From positions 1 to 21,430 of the forward strand of contig JAWOCV010000151.1 in assembly GCA_046483585.1 (NCBI GenBank): DNA of 21,430 bases, given 5' to 3'. The DNA comes from Marinilabilia sp046483585. GTDB lineage: Bacteria; Bacteroidota; Bacteroidia; Bacteroidales; Marinilabiliaceae. A model generated the notes under the pieces. It made no database searches, was not told where the DNA came from, and saw nothing but the letters and a program-made list of their open reading frames with translations. The position numbers were made by a program, and so were the translations under genes. Shown here piece by piece: positions 1-7,967 of the stretch; the first letter of the stretch is position 1; each line of letters opens with the position of its first letter.

Positions 1-1470
1 CCGGCGGGCGTTACCGAGTCCGTGAGCAATTCCAATATTCAGCTTCAACCCGTCAAAATCAACGGTGGCTTTCCGCGAACCCTCCATGCCGCGCAATTCA
101 TGAAAATCAACCTTTTCCAGCTCTTTGCCGGTATGAAGTTCATAAGCCGTTCTTACAGCGGCCTCTATCACACCACCTGTGGTTCCGAAAATAACCCCGG
201 CACCGCTGGATTCACCCAGGGGCTGGTCAAAGTCCTCATCGGTGAGGGCCGAAAAATCCAGGTTGGAATTCCTGATCAACTGGGCCAGTTCACGGGTGGA
301 AATGGAGACATTAACATCGCCATCACCGTTGACCATGAACTCTTCCCGTGTACACTCATATTTTTTTGCAAGGCAAGGCATGACCGAAACCACAACCAGA
401 TCTTCCCGTTTTTTGTTAAGTTTTTTGGCAAAATAAGACTTGGCAACAGACCCGAACATCTGTTGAGGTGACTTGGCTGAAGAAGGAATATCGATCATCT
501 CAGGAAACTGATGTTCGAAGAACTTGACCCATCCAGGACAGCAACTGGTCAGAATAGGCAAATTCACATCCTTTTCGCCATCAAGATATTTCTGAAGGCG
601 ATCAAGCAACTCGGCTCCTTCTTCCATAATGGTAAGATCAGCAGCAAAATCGGTATCAAACACATAATCAAATCCGAGTTTACGCAACGCTGCCACCATT
701 TTACCGGTCACCAACGATCCGGGTTCCATTCCGAAGGCTTCTCCCAGAGCTGCACGTACAGCCGGTGCCGTTTGCACCACAACTGTTTTGGAGGGATCAA
801 CCAGGGCCTCGATGACCTTCCAGGTATAATCGCGTTCAGTAAGCGCCCCCGTAGGACAAACCGCCACGCACTGTCCGCAGTAGGTACATACCGAATGGTC
901 GAGATCCATCTCAAAAGCCGGAGCCACAACCGATTCGAAGCCCCGGTTAACAGCAGACAACACTCCTACGGTTTGCACCTCATTACAAGCCGTCTCACAC
1001 CGGCGGCACATGATGCATTTGTCCATTTCGCGAATAATAGCGGGTGACCGGTCGCCTTTGTAATGAGATTGCTCGCCGGTATAATGAATTTCCCTGATGC
1101 CCAGATTCTGAGCCAGGTCCTGCAATTCGCACTCTCCCGATTTGGCACAGGTGAGACATTCAGGCGGATGGTCTGACAAGATAAGTTCCACAACGGTTCG
1201 CCTGGCGTTAATAACCCGGACTGAATGGGTGTTGACCACCATGCCTTCCTGGCATTCGGTTTTACAAGCGGGAGCCAGGTTCCTGCGGCCTTCCACTTCA
1301 ACCACACAAACCCTGCAACCTCCGGGCTTGTTCTCAAAATTCAGATCATCCATCTTCATGTAGCACAGCGAAGGAATTTTGATTCCGATGGATTTGGCCG
1401 CCTCAAGCAGGGTGGTTCCCTCCTCCACAACAACCGGCTTATTATCTATTTTCAGCTTTACTAAGTTCAT
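1..1470 (-). CDS. hndD: [FeFe]-hydrogenase catalytic subunit, HndD/HydA type (copy 1, 3' end beyond window)
   Basis: Catalytic subunit of an NAD(P)-linked, possibly electron-bifurcating [FeFe]-hydrogenase in the cytoplasm. 490 codons are present. An N-terminal NuoG-like [2Fe-2S] domain has C36, C52, C55 and C69, with a spacer between the first two Cys longer than in copy 2. Next come a His-Cys [4Fe-4S] site (H101, C105, C108, C114), two ferredoxin-type [4Fe-4S] sites (the second reading CTYCGQCVAVCP), then the H-cluster domain. Motif L1 is TSCCPGW (residues 308-314, bases 529-549) and L2 is MPCLAKKYE (from residue 364). The window stops just before the expected L3 motif (CPGGC), so this is a window-edge truncation, not a pseudogene. 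The ATG at 1468-1470 is preceded by AGGAA about 6 bases upstream. It is the last visible gene of the hndB-hndC-hndD string, 33 bases after hndC. Family clear; bifurcation is inferred. Confidence 0.95.
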   Translation of the reverse strand, partial: MNLVKLKIDNKPVVVEEGTTLLEAAKSIGIKIPSLCYMKMDDLNFENKPGGCRVCVVEVEGRRNLAPACKTECQEGMVVNTHSVRVINARRTVVELILSDHPPECLTCAKSGECELQDLAQNLGIREIHYTGEQSHYKGDRSPAIIREMDKCIMCRRCETACNEVQTVGVLSAVNRGFESVVAPAFEMDLDHSVCTYCGQCVAVCPTGALTERDYTWKVIEALVDPSKTVVVQTAPAVRAALGEAFGMEPGSLVTGKMVAALRKLGFDYVFDTDFAADLTIMEEGAELLDRLQKYLDGEKDVNLPILTSCCPGWVKFFEHQFPEMIDIPSSAKSPQQMFGSVAKSYFAKKLNKKREDLVVVSVMPCLAKKYECTREEFMVNGDGDVNVSISTRELAQLIRNSNLDFSALTDEDFDQPLGESSGAGVIFGTTGGVIEAAVRTAYELHTGKELEKVDFHELRGMEGSRKATVDFDGLKLNIGIAHGLGNARR

Positions 1471-1503
1471 TCTATTTCCTTTTTTCGATATTTTCAAACT
1501 GGT

Positions 1504-3297
1504 TTACTGAATGCTGATGGCACCAAACTTACACTTTTCAATGCAGGCACCGCATTTGATGCACACAGAACTGTCGATGTAGTGAGGCATCTTCTTCTCA
1601 CCCGAAATGGCATCGACCGGGCAAACTCTGGCACACAGGGTGCATCCAACACAAAGGTTGGAATTGATGACGTACTGCATCATGGCACGACACTGTTTGG
1701 CCGGACAATTTCCTTCTTTTACGTGAGCTTCATACTCTTCCATAAAATTGTCCATTGTTGAGATCACCGGATTGGGGGAAGTTTGTCCCAGTCCACACAA
1801 AGCAGTGTCTTTGATCACGTTGGCCAGGTTGCGCAAACGCATCAGATCGCCCTCTTCGCCATTGCCCATGGTAATGGTATCGAGCATTTCATAAAGGCGT
1901 TTGTTGCCAATACGGCAGGGGGAACACTTTCCGCAACTCTCCTCCACGGTAAAGTCCAGATAAAATTTAGCAACCGAGACCATGCAGTCGTCCTCGTCCA
2001 TGACAATCATACCGCCGGATCCCATCATGGAGCCACTGGCCACCAGGTTATCGTAATCAATGGGAATGTCCAGGTGTTTCTCGGTAAGGCAACCTCCGGA
2101 AGGTCCTCCTGTCTGGACCGATTTAAACTTTTTCCCGCTTCTGATGCCACCTCCGATATCAAAAATGACCTCACGCAGAGTTGTTCCCATCGGAACTTCG
2201 ACAAGTCCTACATTATTGACCTTGCCGGCCAGGGCAAAGACTTTGGTCCCATTGCTGTTTTCTGTCCCGATCTGAGCAAACCACTCAGGTCCCTTCAGAA
2301 AAATGACAGGTATATTAGCAAATGTCTCCACGTTGTTCACATTGGTGGGTTTGCCCTTGTAACCGCTTTGAGCCGGAAAGGGTGGTTTTACACCGGGCTC
2401 CCCGCGAAGGCCCTCCATGGAATGAATAAGGGCGGTTTCTTCTCCGCAGACAAAAGCTCCGGCCCCATACCGTATTTCAATATCGAAATTAAAGCCAGTG
2501 CCGAAAATATCTTTCCCCAGAAGACCATAATCCCTGGCCTGATCCATGGCCGTCTTCAGGCGCTTAATGGCCAAAGGATATTCGGCACGAATATAGATCA
2601 GACCGGTATCGGCACCAATGCAATAACCGCAAATGGCCATGGCTTCAAGCACCGAATGAGGATCGCCCTCAAGAATGGACCGGTCCATAAAAGCACCAGG
2701 GTCCCCTTCATCGGCGTTACATACCACATATTTCTGGTCCGATTCCGACTTCCGGGTCAACTCCCATTTCAACCCTGTGGGAAAGCCTCCTCCCCCACGG
2801 CCTCTGAGGCCGGAATCCTTCACGACTTTAATGGCCTCCTCGGGCGACATTTCCGACATAATCGTCCCCAGGGCCGTATAGCCGTCGCGAGCAATATATT
2901 CGTCAATATTCTCAGGATTGATAAAACCACAATTGCGCAACGCTATGCGCAGTTGTTTTTTATAGAAGTCCATGTGTCTCGAATCACTGACATGCTCTTT
3001 CGTTTCCGGGTCCACATAAAGCAACCGTTCAACCTTACGCCCTTTGATCAGGTGCTCCAGAACCATCTCTTCGGCGTCATTGGGCGATACTTCAACATAA
3101 AACGTATTATCGGGCACCATCTTTACCACGGGCCCCTTTTCACAGAAGCCAAAGCAACCTGTACGTACAACCTGCACGTCATTGTTAAGGTTGTTTTCAT
3201 CAATCGCCTTATTCAGGTTGGCGAAGATGGCTTCACTTTCGGAAGCCCGGCAACCGGTACCCCCGCATACAAGAATATGATTTTTGTATTTGGCCAT
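1504..3297 (-). CDS. hndC: NuoF-like flavoprotein subunit of the hydrogenase, long form (HndC/HydB)
   Basis: 597-aa flavoprotein expected to bind FMN and NAD(P)H and pass electrons to HndD. Domains in order: thioredoxin-like [2Fe-2S] (C11, C16, C48, C52); NuoF core with the FMN/NADH glycine-rich loop GRGGGGFPTG (166-175) and CNADEGDPGAF; an SLBB-like stretch; the NuoF [4Fe-4S] site (C455, C458, C461, C501); and a C-terminal two-cluster ferredoxin domain (C549, C552, C555, C559 and C579, C582, C585, C589). This is the full HydB architecture of trimeric bifurcating enzymes such as that of Thermotoga maritima, unlike the short paralogue at 14458-15636. It lies 27 bases after hndB and 33 bases before hndD. 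No NuoE-like partner is encoded in this cassette, so the hndA at 15699-16181 or an unlinked gene may supply it (inference). Confidence 0.96.
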   Translation of the reverse strand: MAKYKNHILVCGGTGCRASESEAIFANLNKAIDENNLNNDVQVVRTGCFGFCEKGPVVKMVPDNTFYVEVSPNDAEEMVLEHLIKGRKVERLLYVDPETKEHVSDSRHMDFYKKQLRIALRNCGFINPENIDEYIARDGYTALGTIMSEMSPEEAIKVVKDSGLRGRGGGGFPTGLKWELTRKSESDQKYVVCNADEGDPGAFMDRSILEGDPHSVLEAMAICGYCIGADTGLIYIRAEYPLAIKRLKTAMDQARDYGLLGKDIFGTGFNFDIEIRYGAGAFVCGEETALIHSMEGLRGEPGVKPPFPAQSGYKGKPTNVNNVETFANIPVIFLKGPEWFAQIGTENSNGTKVFALAGKVNNVGLVEVPMGTTLREVIFDIGGGIRSGKKFKSVQTGGPSGGCLTEKHLDIPIDYDNLVASGSMMGSGGMIVMDEDDCMVSVAKFYLDFTVEESCGKCSPCRIGNKRLYEMLDTITMGNGEEGDLMRLRNLANVIKDTALCGLGQTSPNPVISTMDNFMEEYEAHVKEGNCPAKQCRAMMQYVINSNLCVGCTLCARVCPVDAISGEKKMPHYIDSSVCIKCGACIEKCKFGAISIQ

Positions 3298-3324
3298 AAC
3301 TTAAAAATAATTCAAGATTAGGTT

Positions 3325-3723
3325 TTATTTCTTATCAATGGTTTTGTACGTCTCGGGGATGATGCCATCCACCAGTTCCCCGCTCTTGATGTATTTATCG
3401 ATGATCTCGGAGGCTTTTTGTGTATCGACATATCCAAAAACCACCGGTTCTTCACCCGGTAATGTCACTTCAATGGTTGGTTCTGCGTAGCAATATCCCA
3501 TACAACCAGTTTGCGTTACCACGGCATCAATGCCCTGCCGGTCCAACTCATCCACCATATAATTCATAGTATCGCGTGCCCCCGAAGCAATGCCACAGGT
3601 GGCCATGGATACCTTTACTTGTACCAGGCTGTCGGGGTGATCACTTTTTTCCCTGAGGTTGATCTTCCCTTTAAGTTCGTCCCTCATTTTCTTGAGTTCT
3701 TCGAGATTCTTTACTTTATTCAT
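3325..3723 (-). CDS. hndB: Thioredoxin-like [2Fe-2S] ferredoxin, HndB type
   Basis: 132-aa small iron-sulfur protein resembling HndB of NADP-reducing hydrogenases. After a charged N-terminal helix (about residues 1-30) comes a thioredoxin-like fold with ATCGIASGA (C43) and TGCMGYC (C74, C78). Only three Cys are visible. The position that would give the C-x4-C pair of a classical NuoE-type site is Gly48, which fits my recollection of the HndB family's CGIAAGA motif. It probably relays electrons to or from the NuoF-like HndC that follows 27 bases later. The ATG at 3721-3723 is the natural start, with only a weak ribosome binding site. It sits 24 bases after the preceding ATPase gene in the same direction, so it is probably co-transcribed with it. 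Confidence 0.9.
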   Translation of the reverse strand: MNKVKNLEELKKMRDELKGKINLREKSDHPDSLVQVKVSMATCGIASGARDTMNYMVDELDRQGIDAVVTQTGCMGYCYAEPTIEVTLPGEEPVVFGYVDTQKASEIIDKYIKSGELVDGIIPETYKTIDKK

Positions 3724-3747
3724 AACTGATCAGATTTTTTCAAAAAC

Positions 3748-4266
3748 TTATACTTCCTTCAACATATTTCGGATGAACACCCCCACTTTGGGGTGTGACA
3801 CTGGTATTCCGTCTAAAACTTCCTGTATCTCTGCCGTTGAGATATCAAAGGAGCTCTCTCCCCTGACGATCCTGATCCGGAAATTGACATCGGGATGCCC
3901 GCTGATCAGGGCCGCCAGTGTTGCGGCAAGATCTCCCCCGGGCACACAATCGATATGGCCTGTAACAAAAATGGCCTTCACACATGTTCCTTTTCCCGGG
4001 CTCGACTCAACGCTGACACTTCCTCCCGTTTGTTCGGCATTCATTTTCAGAAATGGCAATCCCAATCCTACTTTCCGGGTTGTTCGCGATGTCATATAGG
4101 GATCGGTGATCTTTTTCACCATCTCTTCATCCATACCGCAACCGTTGTCGCGGATGGTCAGATGGAGCTTGTCATCACTGTAAAGCAGTTCAACATCCAC
4201 TTCCGTGGACCCCGCCCTTACCGAATTCTCGGCTATATCAAGTATGTGCATTGACAAGTCTTTCAC
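3748..4266 (-). CDS. Histidine-kinase-fold ATPase (anti-sigma/kinase-like) of hydrogenase operons
   Basis: 172-aa soluble protein with a GHKL ATPase domain and no histidine-phosphotransfer domain. Visible motifs are the N box ILDIAENSVRAG (N14), the G1 box RDNGCGM (D40) and the G2 box GLGLPFLKMNAEQTGG (about 67-82). Residues about 100-172 form a separate extension beginning TGHIDCVPGGDL; I recall a similar HIDR-P-GD stretch in uncharacterised ATP-binding proteins of hydrogenase operons. The start is GTG (4264-4266). It is chosen because homologues begin M-x-D-L-x-x-H-I-L-D-I; the alternative is the ATG five codons in. There are 161 bases between this gene and the PHP gene upstream, and 24 bases to hndB. 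The role is inferred: a kinase or switch protein controlling the adjacent hydrogenase, not a typical two-component kinase. Confidence 0.85.
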   Translation of the reverse strand: MKDLSMHILDIAENSVRAGSTEVDVELLYSDDKLHLTIRDNGCGMDEEMVKKITDPYMTSRTTRKVGLGLPFLKMNAEQTGGSVSVESSPGKGTCVKAIFVTGHIDCVPGGDLAATLAALISGHPDVNFRIRIVRGESSFDISTAEIQEVLDGIPVSHPKVGVFIRNMLKEV

Positions 4267-4427
4267 ACCTATATAAACATTATCTTTTAAAGACCGGATG
4301 AACCGGCCTGCGCTCAGGATAAACCTAATATAAATGCTAGCTCATTTCAGTCATACACTCTTACCTTCCCTGAAAACCCAAAACGCCTTTTTCGTTTCAT
4401 CTCCACCTGAAAAACCGGAGCTCATGG

Positions 4428-5174
4428 TTATTTAAACCTTTCGGGGATAACGAAGCGCCCCTCTTCCTTCTTCAACGCTTTCTTAAATTCTCCAATCCCC
4501 TCATTCTGCATGTGCAAAAGGGTCAGGTTTGTCCCCAGCCTTTCGGGCCAATGGGCATCCGAACCGGCGATCAAAGGTTTTATTCTGTCCCATCCACAAG
4601 TTTCTGCATCCTTTCTCCTGGTATTGGGACCAACTTCCAGAGCATCGGCTCTTATGTCATCCGGAACAAACCCCAATTGACTGACCAGGCTGTTGGCGGC
4701 ACGATCGATATGAGCGGGTGCAAACACCCCTCCCATCCCGTTAACGTCCTCATAGCACTGATCAAGGTTCCTGTCCAGAGAAGCGATCAGCAATCGTTCC
4801 TCTTCACCAAGGATATTGTCGTTCTCATCCACCCACACCTGGTCACCAAAAGACTCAGGCCGGTTTTCAATGACCATCAGCCATTTGTCAATCCATTCCT
4901 GGAACTGGTCCAAAGCATTTAAGTCATCAAAAAACGCCAGACAGTGCACCTCTTCCCGGGTATTGATCTCGGCTCCTCCCCATACTGTGATGCCCGCTTC
5001 CCGACCCAGTTGCATCACCACCCGGCACTGAAGGGTTGAGTTATGATCTGTAATGGCCAATATGTCAATGTGCTTATCAACCGCTTCACGAACGATCCGT
5101 GCCGGACTCATCTCCAGGCTACCACAAGGGGAAAGCACCGTATGGACGTGCAGATCGGCACGGAACGTCTTCAT
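4428..5174 (-). CDS. PHP-domain metal-dependent phosphoesterase
   Basis: 248-aa PHP-superfamily hydrolase. The metal-binding motifs are intact and in order: DLHVHT (D7, H9, H11), ITDHNS (D43, H44), GAEI (E69), H77, H155 (FAPAHID) and GSDAHWPERLG (D206, H208). The fold is complete and of normal length, with no polymerase or histidinol-phosphatase extras. Such enzymes hydrolyse phosphate esters with two or three divalent metals; the substrate cannot be read from sequence. The gene follows the DRTGG gene by 15 bases and appears to belong to the sensory block. PHP genes near HydA and HydS genes are a recurring association in anaerobes (recollection), so a nucleotide or nucleotide-derived signal is a reasonable but unproven substrate. 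Confidence 0.9.
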   Translation of the reverse strand: MKTFRADLHVHTVLSPCGSLEMSPARIVREAVDKHIDILAITDHNSTLQCRVVMQLGREAGITVWGGAEINTREEVHCLAFFDDLNALDQFQEWIDKWLMVIENRPESFGDQVWVDENDNILGEEERLLIASLDRNLDQCYEDVNGMGGVFAPAHIDRAANSLVSQLGFVPDDIRADALEVGPNTRRKDAETCGWDRIKPLIAGSDAHWPERLGTNLTLLHMQNEGIGEFKKALKKEEGRFVIPERFK

Positions 5175-5189
5175 ATCAACATCTTCAAA

Positions 5190-5531
5190 TCATTCATCAC
5201 CGGCCAGTAAAGCATAAAGCTTCCCGGCCAGTTCAAAAGTCTCAAGTTTCGATCCCAGCACGGGAATCTCCTCTCCATTGCTCTGTTCGAGAGTATCCTT
5301 ATCCGGAGCAAAACCTTTGACCAGAATGACAGCTGCCACTTCCTTAAGAGAGGCCACCGCCATAACATTCTTATGCGTCTGCAAAGTGACCCAGATGTCA
5401 CCTTCGGAGGCATTGCCCATCACATCGCTTAAAAGATCGGATACATATCCACCGGTAACCTCACGGTCCAGACCCGTTTTCCCACTGAATACTGTCAGCC
5501 CAAGCTTTTCAACAACATCATTCACTGTCAT
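5190..5531 (-). CDS. DRTGG-domain protein (copy 1)
   Basis: 113-aa single-domain protein of the DRTGG family, known as a ligand-binding-like module in CBS/HPr-kinase-type proteins. The signature is LDREVTGGYVSDLLSDV near residues 21-37, followed by alternating strands and helices and no catalytic motif. The start is ATG at 5529-5531, preceded on the minus strand by AAAGGAGCTAAGA, the best ribosome binding site in the window. A longer open frame to 5591 exists but only overlaps the upstream gene. The chosen start overlaps the last 14 bases of the upstream sensory hydrogenase gene, implying translational coupling. It is paralogous to the 7329-7673 product. It might be a regulatory ligand sensor or the target of the neighbouring kinase/phosphatase pair (inference). 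Confidence 0.85.
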   Translation of the reverse strand: MTVNDVVEKLGLTVFSGKTGLDREVTGGYVSDLLSDVMGNASEGDIWVTLQTHKNVMAVASLKEVAAVILVKGFAPDKDTLEQSNGEEIPVLGSKLETFELAGKLYALLAGDE

Positions 5532-6897
5532 TCTTAGCTCCTTTCTTATTACAATTTTTATCGAGCCGGTTTTTACCCCAAATTTTTTCAATGATCCTGA
5601 GAGCGTGTTCGCCGCTCAGCTTGCTGTGTTTTTCCATCATCCGCTGGATAAACACGCAGGCCGAAAGCTGCGATTCACGCCGGACAATATCTTCAGCAAG
5701 GCTCTGGCAATTAGGTGCTCCGCATGCACCACAATCAATCCCCGGCAAAAAACACATCAGATGCCTGACCTGATGCATCTTTCGCATAGCCTCACTCATA
5801 TCGTCATCAAGGGCCATCATGGAACGCGGTTCCAGGGGACCTATATCCAGGTTTTTTTGCATAAAATGGGTATATGCCTTTATATCACCGGGAATATCGG
5901 CCACTCCCTGAAAACGGCGGGCCCGTTTGTCCAGTCTTTCAGTGGTCAGAAAGCGATTGCCACCAACCAGTACTCCTCCGGCACAACTTTGATCACAAGC
6001 CCTGAGCTCCAGAAAATCAACGCTGGTGATCTCGTCATTTTCCAATTTTTCCAAAAAATCGATCACATTATGGATCTCATCGATGGCCAGACATCGTCCT
6101 TCCATCTTTGAGGCCTCACCTCCTGTGAGTCCCCATTTGATGGACCCCGGACTGAGGAGTGGAAGCATATCTCCGCCGGGGGCTTTCCCTTTTCGGCTCC
6201 TGTCCTTGATCAAACGATATATCTTATTGTAAACAAAACTCATATTGATCACCCCGTCCAATGGGGAATGCTCCTCACCTACCGGACTTTTAACGGCTGC
6301 GATCTTGGCAGCGCAAGGTGTCACATAGAATATTCCAATGTCATTTGGCTCGTTCCCCTCATCTTCAAGGCGTTTTCTGAAGTAGACCGCCGATGCATCA
6401 ATGGGGGGCTTTATCTTTAAAACCTGTCCCAAAAGGGAAGGAAATTTGATTTGGATCAGGCGGACAATGGCCGGACAAAATGAAGAGATCACCGGCTTCT
6501 CATCAGCCTCACGAGCTGCCTCTATCATGGCCCGGTTGATGATGCCTGCAGTGTGCTCGGTCTGAAAAACATGTGTGAAACCCACCTCCCGCATCACTGA
6601 AAAGATCTCCGTTTCGGTCACGTCAGACGGAAACTGGCCGATCAGAACTGCCGGGACCAGTGCTACACGGCACTTAAACTCAAATATTTTATCAAAATCA
6701 TCCTGCTCTACATAAATCGCATCCACCGGACAAGCCCGCATGCATTCCCCGCAGTCGACACACCAATCGGCCCGTATGGAAGCAATGCCATCCCGGATCC
6801 GTATCGCAGCGGTAGGACAGACGTTCATGCAATGGGTACATCCATAACACAGGTCCTCATCAACTTTCAGGGCATGATAAAACGATCCTTCCGCCAT
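5518..6897 (-). CDS. Sensory-type [FeFe]-hydrogenase homologue without PAS (group D/HydS-like)
   Basis: 459-aa iron-sulfur protein with an N-terminal two-cluster ferredoxin domain (C17, C20, C23, C27; C46, C49, C52, C56), an [FeFe]-hydrogenase H domain, and a C-terminal FeS domain of the PF04060 type (GIDCGACGAPNC: C389, C392, C397, plus C414). The H-cluster motifs are divergent: L1 is SSFCPAI (140-141 = F-C), L2 is VTPCAAK (C195) and L3 is ACDQSCAGG (C301, C305). All four presumed cubane ligands remain, but the catalytic proton-transfer Cys of canonical enzymes (CpI C299) is replaced by Phe. This suggests a slow or non-turnover H-cluster used for sensing H2 or redox state. It starts at ATG 6895-6897, overlapping the stop of the RsbT-like gene by one base (TAATG), and overlaps the next gene by 14 bases. 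Confidence 0.9.
   Translation of the reverse strand: MAEGSFYHALKVDEDLCYGCTHCMNVCPTAAIRIRDGIASIRADWCVDCGECMRACPVDAIYVEQDDFDKIFEFKCRVALVPAVLIGQFPSDVTETEIFSVMREVGFTHVFQTEHTAGIINRAMIEAAREADEKPVISSFCPAIVRLIQIKFPSLLGQVLKIKPPIDASAVYFRKRLEDEGNEPNDIGIFYVTPCAAKIAAVKSPVGEEHSPLDGVINMSFVYNKIYRLIKDRSRKGKAPGGDMLPLLSPGSIKWGLTGGEASKMEGRCLAIDEIHNVIDFLEKLENDEITSVDFLELRACDQSCAGGVLVGGNRFLTTERLDKRARRFQGVADIPGDIKAYTHFMQKNLDIGPLEPRSMMALDDDMSEAMRKMHQVRHLMCFLPGIDCGACGAPNCQSLAEDIVRRESQLSACVFIQRMMEKHSKLSGEHALRIIEKIWGKNRLDKNCNKKGAKNDSE
5526..5548 (-). promoter_or_regulatory. Strong Shine-Dalgarno deciding the DRTGG start
   Basis: On the minus strand AAAGGAGCTAAG lies directly upstream of ATG 5529-5531, inside the 3' end of the preceding hydrogenase-like gene. 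It is unusually canonical for this window, where most genes have only weak purine-rich leaders. It fixes the start within an overlapping gene pair. Confidence 0.75.
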
Positions 6898-7319
6898 TAA
6901 TCTTTTCCGTTTAAATAAATTACCATATCTACCGTTGTTCCCCTGCCTACTTTGGTATCGATGTTCAGTTCATCGGCATTTTTCTTCATATTGGGCAGCC
7001 CCATTCCAGCACCAAAACCCATTTCCCTTACGGCAGCAGAAGCTGTGGAAAATCCTTCCTGCATCGCCTGCTCTACATCCGGTATCCCCGGCCCTTTATC
7101 CTGAATCTGCACAAATATCTTTTCGGGCTTAATCTCCAGCCGGATGATGCCATTCCAGGCATGCGCCACCACATTCACCTCACCTTCATAAAGCGCCACC
7201 ACCAACCTTTTGATTACAGCCGGTGGCACGTTCAGTTGCTTCAGAACCTTCTTGACAGCACTGCTGGCATTGCCTGCCTTCGAAAAATTACCACCCTCTA
7301 TTTCGTATTTAAACTTCAT
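6897..7319 (-). CDS. RsbT/RsbW-like ATPase (anti-sigma-factor kinase family)
   Basis: 140-aa single-domain GHKL ATPase resembling serine kinases of partner-switching systems. Visible motifs are E45-x3-N49 in the N box region (LYEGEVNVVAHA), the G1 box DKGPGI (74-79) and the G2 box GFGAGMGLPNMKKNAD (about 101-116), followed by GRGTTV. There is no sensor, dimerisation or receiver domain. It lies 9 bases after a DRTGG gene and its stop overlaps the start of the HydS-like gene (TAATG), indicating tight coupling with that sensor. Known relatives phosphorylate a STAS-domain partner. No STAS protein is encoded in the window, so the substrate is unknown; the DRTGG proteins or the hydrogenase sensor are candidates (inference). 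Confidence 0.88.
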   Translation of the reverse strand: MKFKYEIEGGNFSKAGNASSAVKKVLKQLNVPPAVIKRLVVALYEGEVNVVAHAWNGIIRLEIKPEKIFVQIQDKGPGIPDVEQAMQEGFSTASAAVREMGFGAGMGLPNMKKNADELNIDTKVGRGTTVDMVIYLNGKD

Positions 7320-7328
7320 CCACCACCA

Positions 7329-7673
7329 CTAATAAACAGGTTTCAGTCCTGCTTCATATAAAAGAGACACTGCTTTAAACATGGAATAACGACACTGAAT
7401 AAGCACCATATCATTTTCTGAAGCGATCTCCTTCATAGCAGGCAATATCTTCTTGTTCCTCACAAAAACGATGCACTCTATATCGCCCATTTCGGCTGTC
7501 CTTATGGTTTGCAGATTGGTCAGGCCTGTCAGCAAAACCATCCGGTCGCAATCCAGGGTCAGCACATCACTCATCAGATCGCTTGCAAAGCCGTAAGTCA
7601 CCTCCCTCTCGAGAAACTCCTCTCCGCAAACAACCTCACCATCCAATACCTCAACTAACGTTTTTATCTGCAT
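7329..7673 (-). CDS. DRTGG-domain protein (copy 2)
   Basis: 114-aa DRTGG-type protein. The signature reads LEREVTYGFASDLMSDVL, with Tyr where copy 1 has Gly, so the GG pair is not conserved. It ends with RYSMFKAVSLLYEAGL, a helix shared by this group of short DRTGG proteins. The start is ATG 7671-7673, chosen because alignment with copy 1 (MTVNDVVEKLGL versus MQIKTLVEVLDG) begins there. The frame stays open to a TTG at 7817, but those 48 codons resemble nothing known to me and have no good ribosome binding site. It is the first gene of the second sensory block after a 297-base gap and is followed 9 bases later by the RsbT-like ATPase. Function unknown; probably a small-molecule or protein-interaction module. 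Confidence 0.8.
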   Translation of the reverse strand: MQIKTLVEVLDGEVVCGEEFLEREVTYGFASDLMSDVLTLDCDRMVLLTGLTNLQTIRTAEMGDIECIVFVRNKKILPAMKEIASENDMVLIQCRYSMFKAVSLLYEAGLKPVY

Positions 7674-7967
7674 TTGCTTCAATAACTCTTTACTACATCT
7701 GAAACCGGATAAAATGAAAACTGCGGCCGCCGGTTTCTTTAACCGGATATGCCTCCCTGCCTTTAGACCAGGCTCCAAAACTCTTTTAAATAAGGCGGCC
7801 AACAAACATTCGACCAATTAAAGATTTTTTTCAATAATCAACACACGAAACTACAATTTTTAACCATTACAAAAAATAAAAAATGGCATACTCTGTAATA
7901 CATATCAAGTCTAAATTATTGTAAGTATGAGATCTTAACAAAGAGAGAAAGCGGCATAAAGGCAGGA
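7674..7967 (-). promoter_or_regulatory. Probable promoter and leader of the second sensory block
   Basis: A 294-base gap between the SpoIIE-type gene and the DRTGG gene. The part at about 7818-7960 is very A/T-rich and suits a promoter reading leftward. I found no exact Bacteroidota -7 box (TAnnTTTG) on the minus strand; the nearest has one extra base, around 7870-7878. The G/C-richer part at 7700-7800 holds an inverted repeat listed separately. Promoter activity is an inference from position and composition. Confidence 0.4.
7701..7737. repeat. 8-bp inverted repeat in the leader of the DRTGG block
   Basis: GAAACCGG (7701-7708) pairs perfectly with CCGGTTTC (7730-7737) around a 21-base loop that contains the palindrome GCGGCCGC. 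AACCGGAT recurs directly at 7741-7748. It sits 28 bases upstream of the DRTGG start, so in the leftward transcript it would be a 5'-leader hairpin. It has no following T-run, so it is not an intrinsic terminator. Confidence 0.5.

Noticed and set aside
511..1047. A 178-codon rightward open frame antisense to hndD copy 1
   Set aside because: It lies wholly within the hydrogenase coding region, whose motifs are intact; no family resemblance.
1..1470. hndD copy 1 as a truncated pseudogene
   Set aside because: The frame is open to the first base of the window and all motifs up to there are intact; the missing L3 motif would lie outside the window.
1783..3321. A 512-codon rightward open frame antisense to the long hndC gene
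   Set aside because: It is a shadow of a strongly conserved gene with intact motifs. Its own translation shows no recognisable domain.
5532..5591. A 20-codon N-terminal extension of DRTGG copy 1
   Set aside because: An excellent Shine-Dalgarno precedes the ATG at 5529-5531, and the extension only overlaps the upstream gene in another frame.
7674..7817. A 48-codon N-terminal extension of DRTGG copy 2 from TTG 7817
   Set aside because: No ribosome binding site, no resemblance to the family, and copy 1 aligns from the internal ATG at 7673. Kept as a low-interest finding only.
7818..7960. Exact Bacteroidota promoter boxes (TTTG and TAnnTTTG)
   Set aside because: I checked upstream of each operon and found only near-matches with a wrong spacing, so no specific promoter is called.
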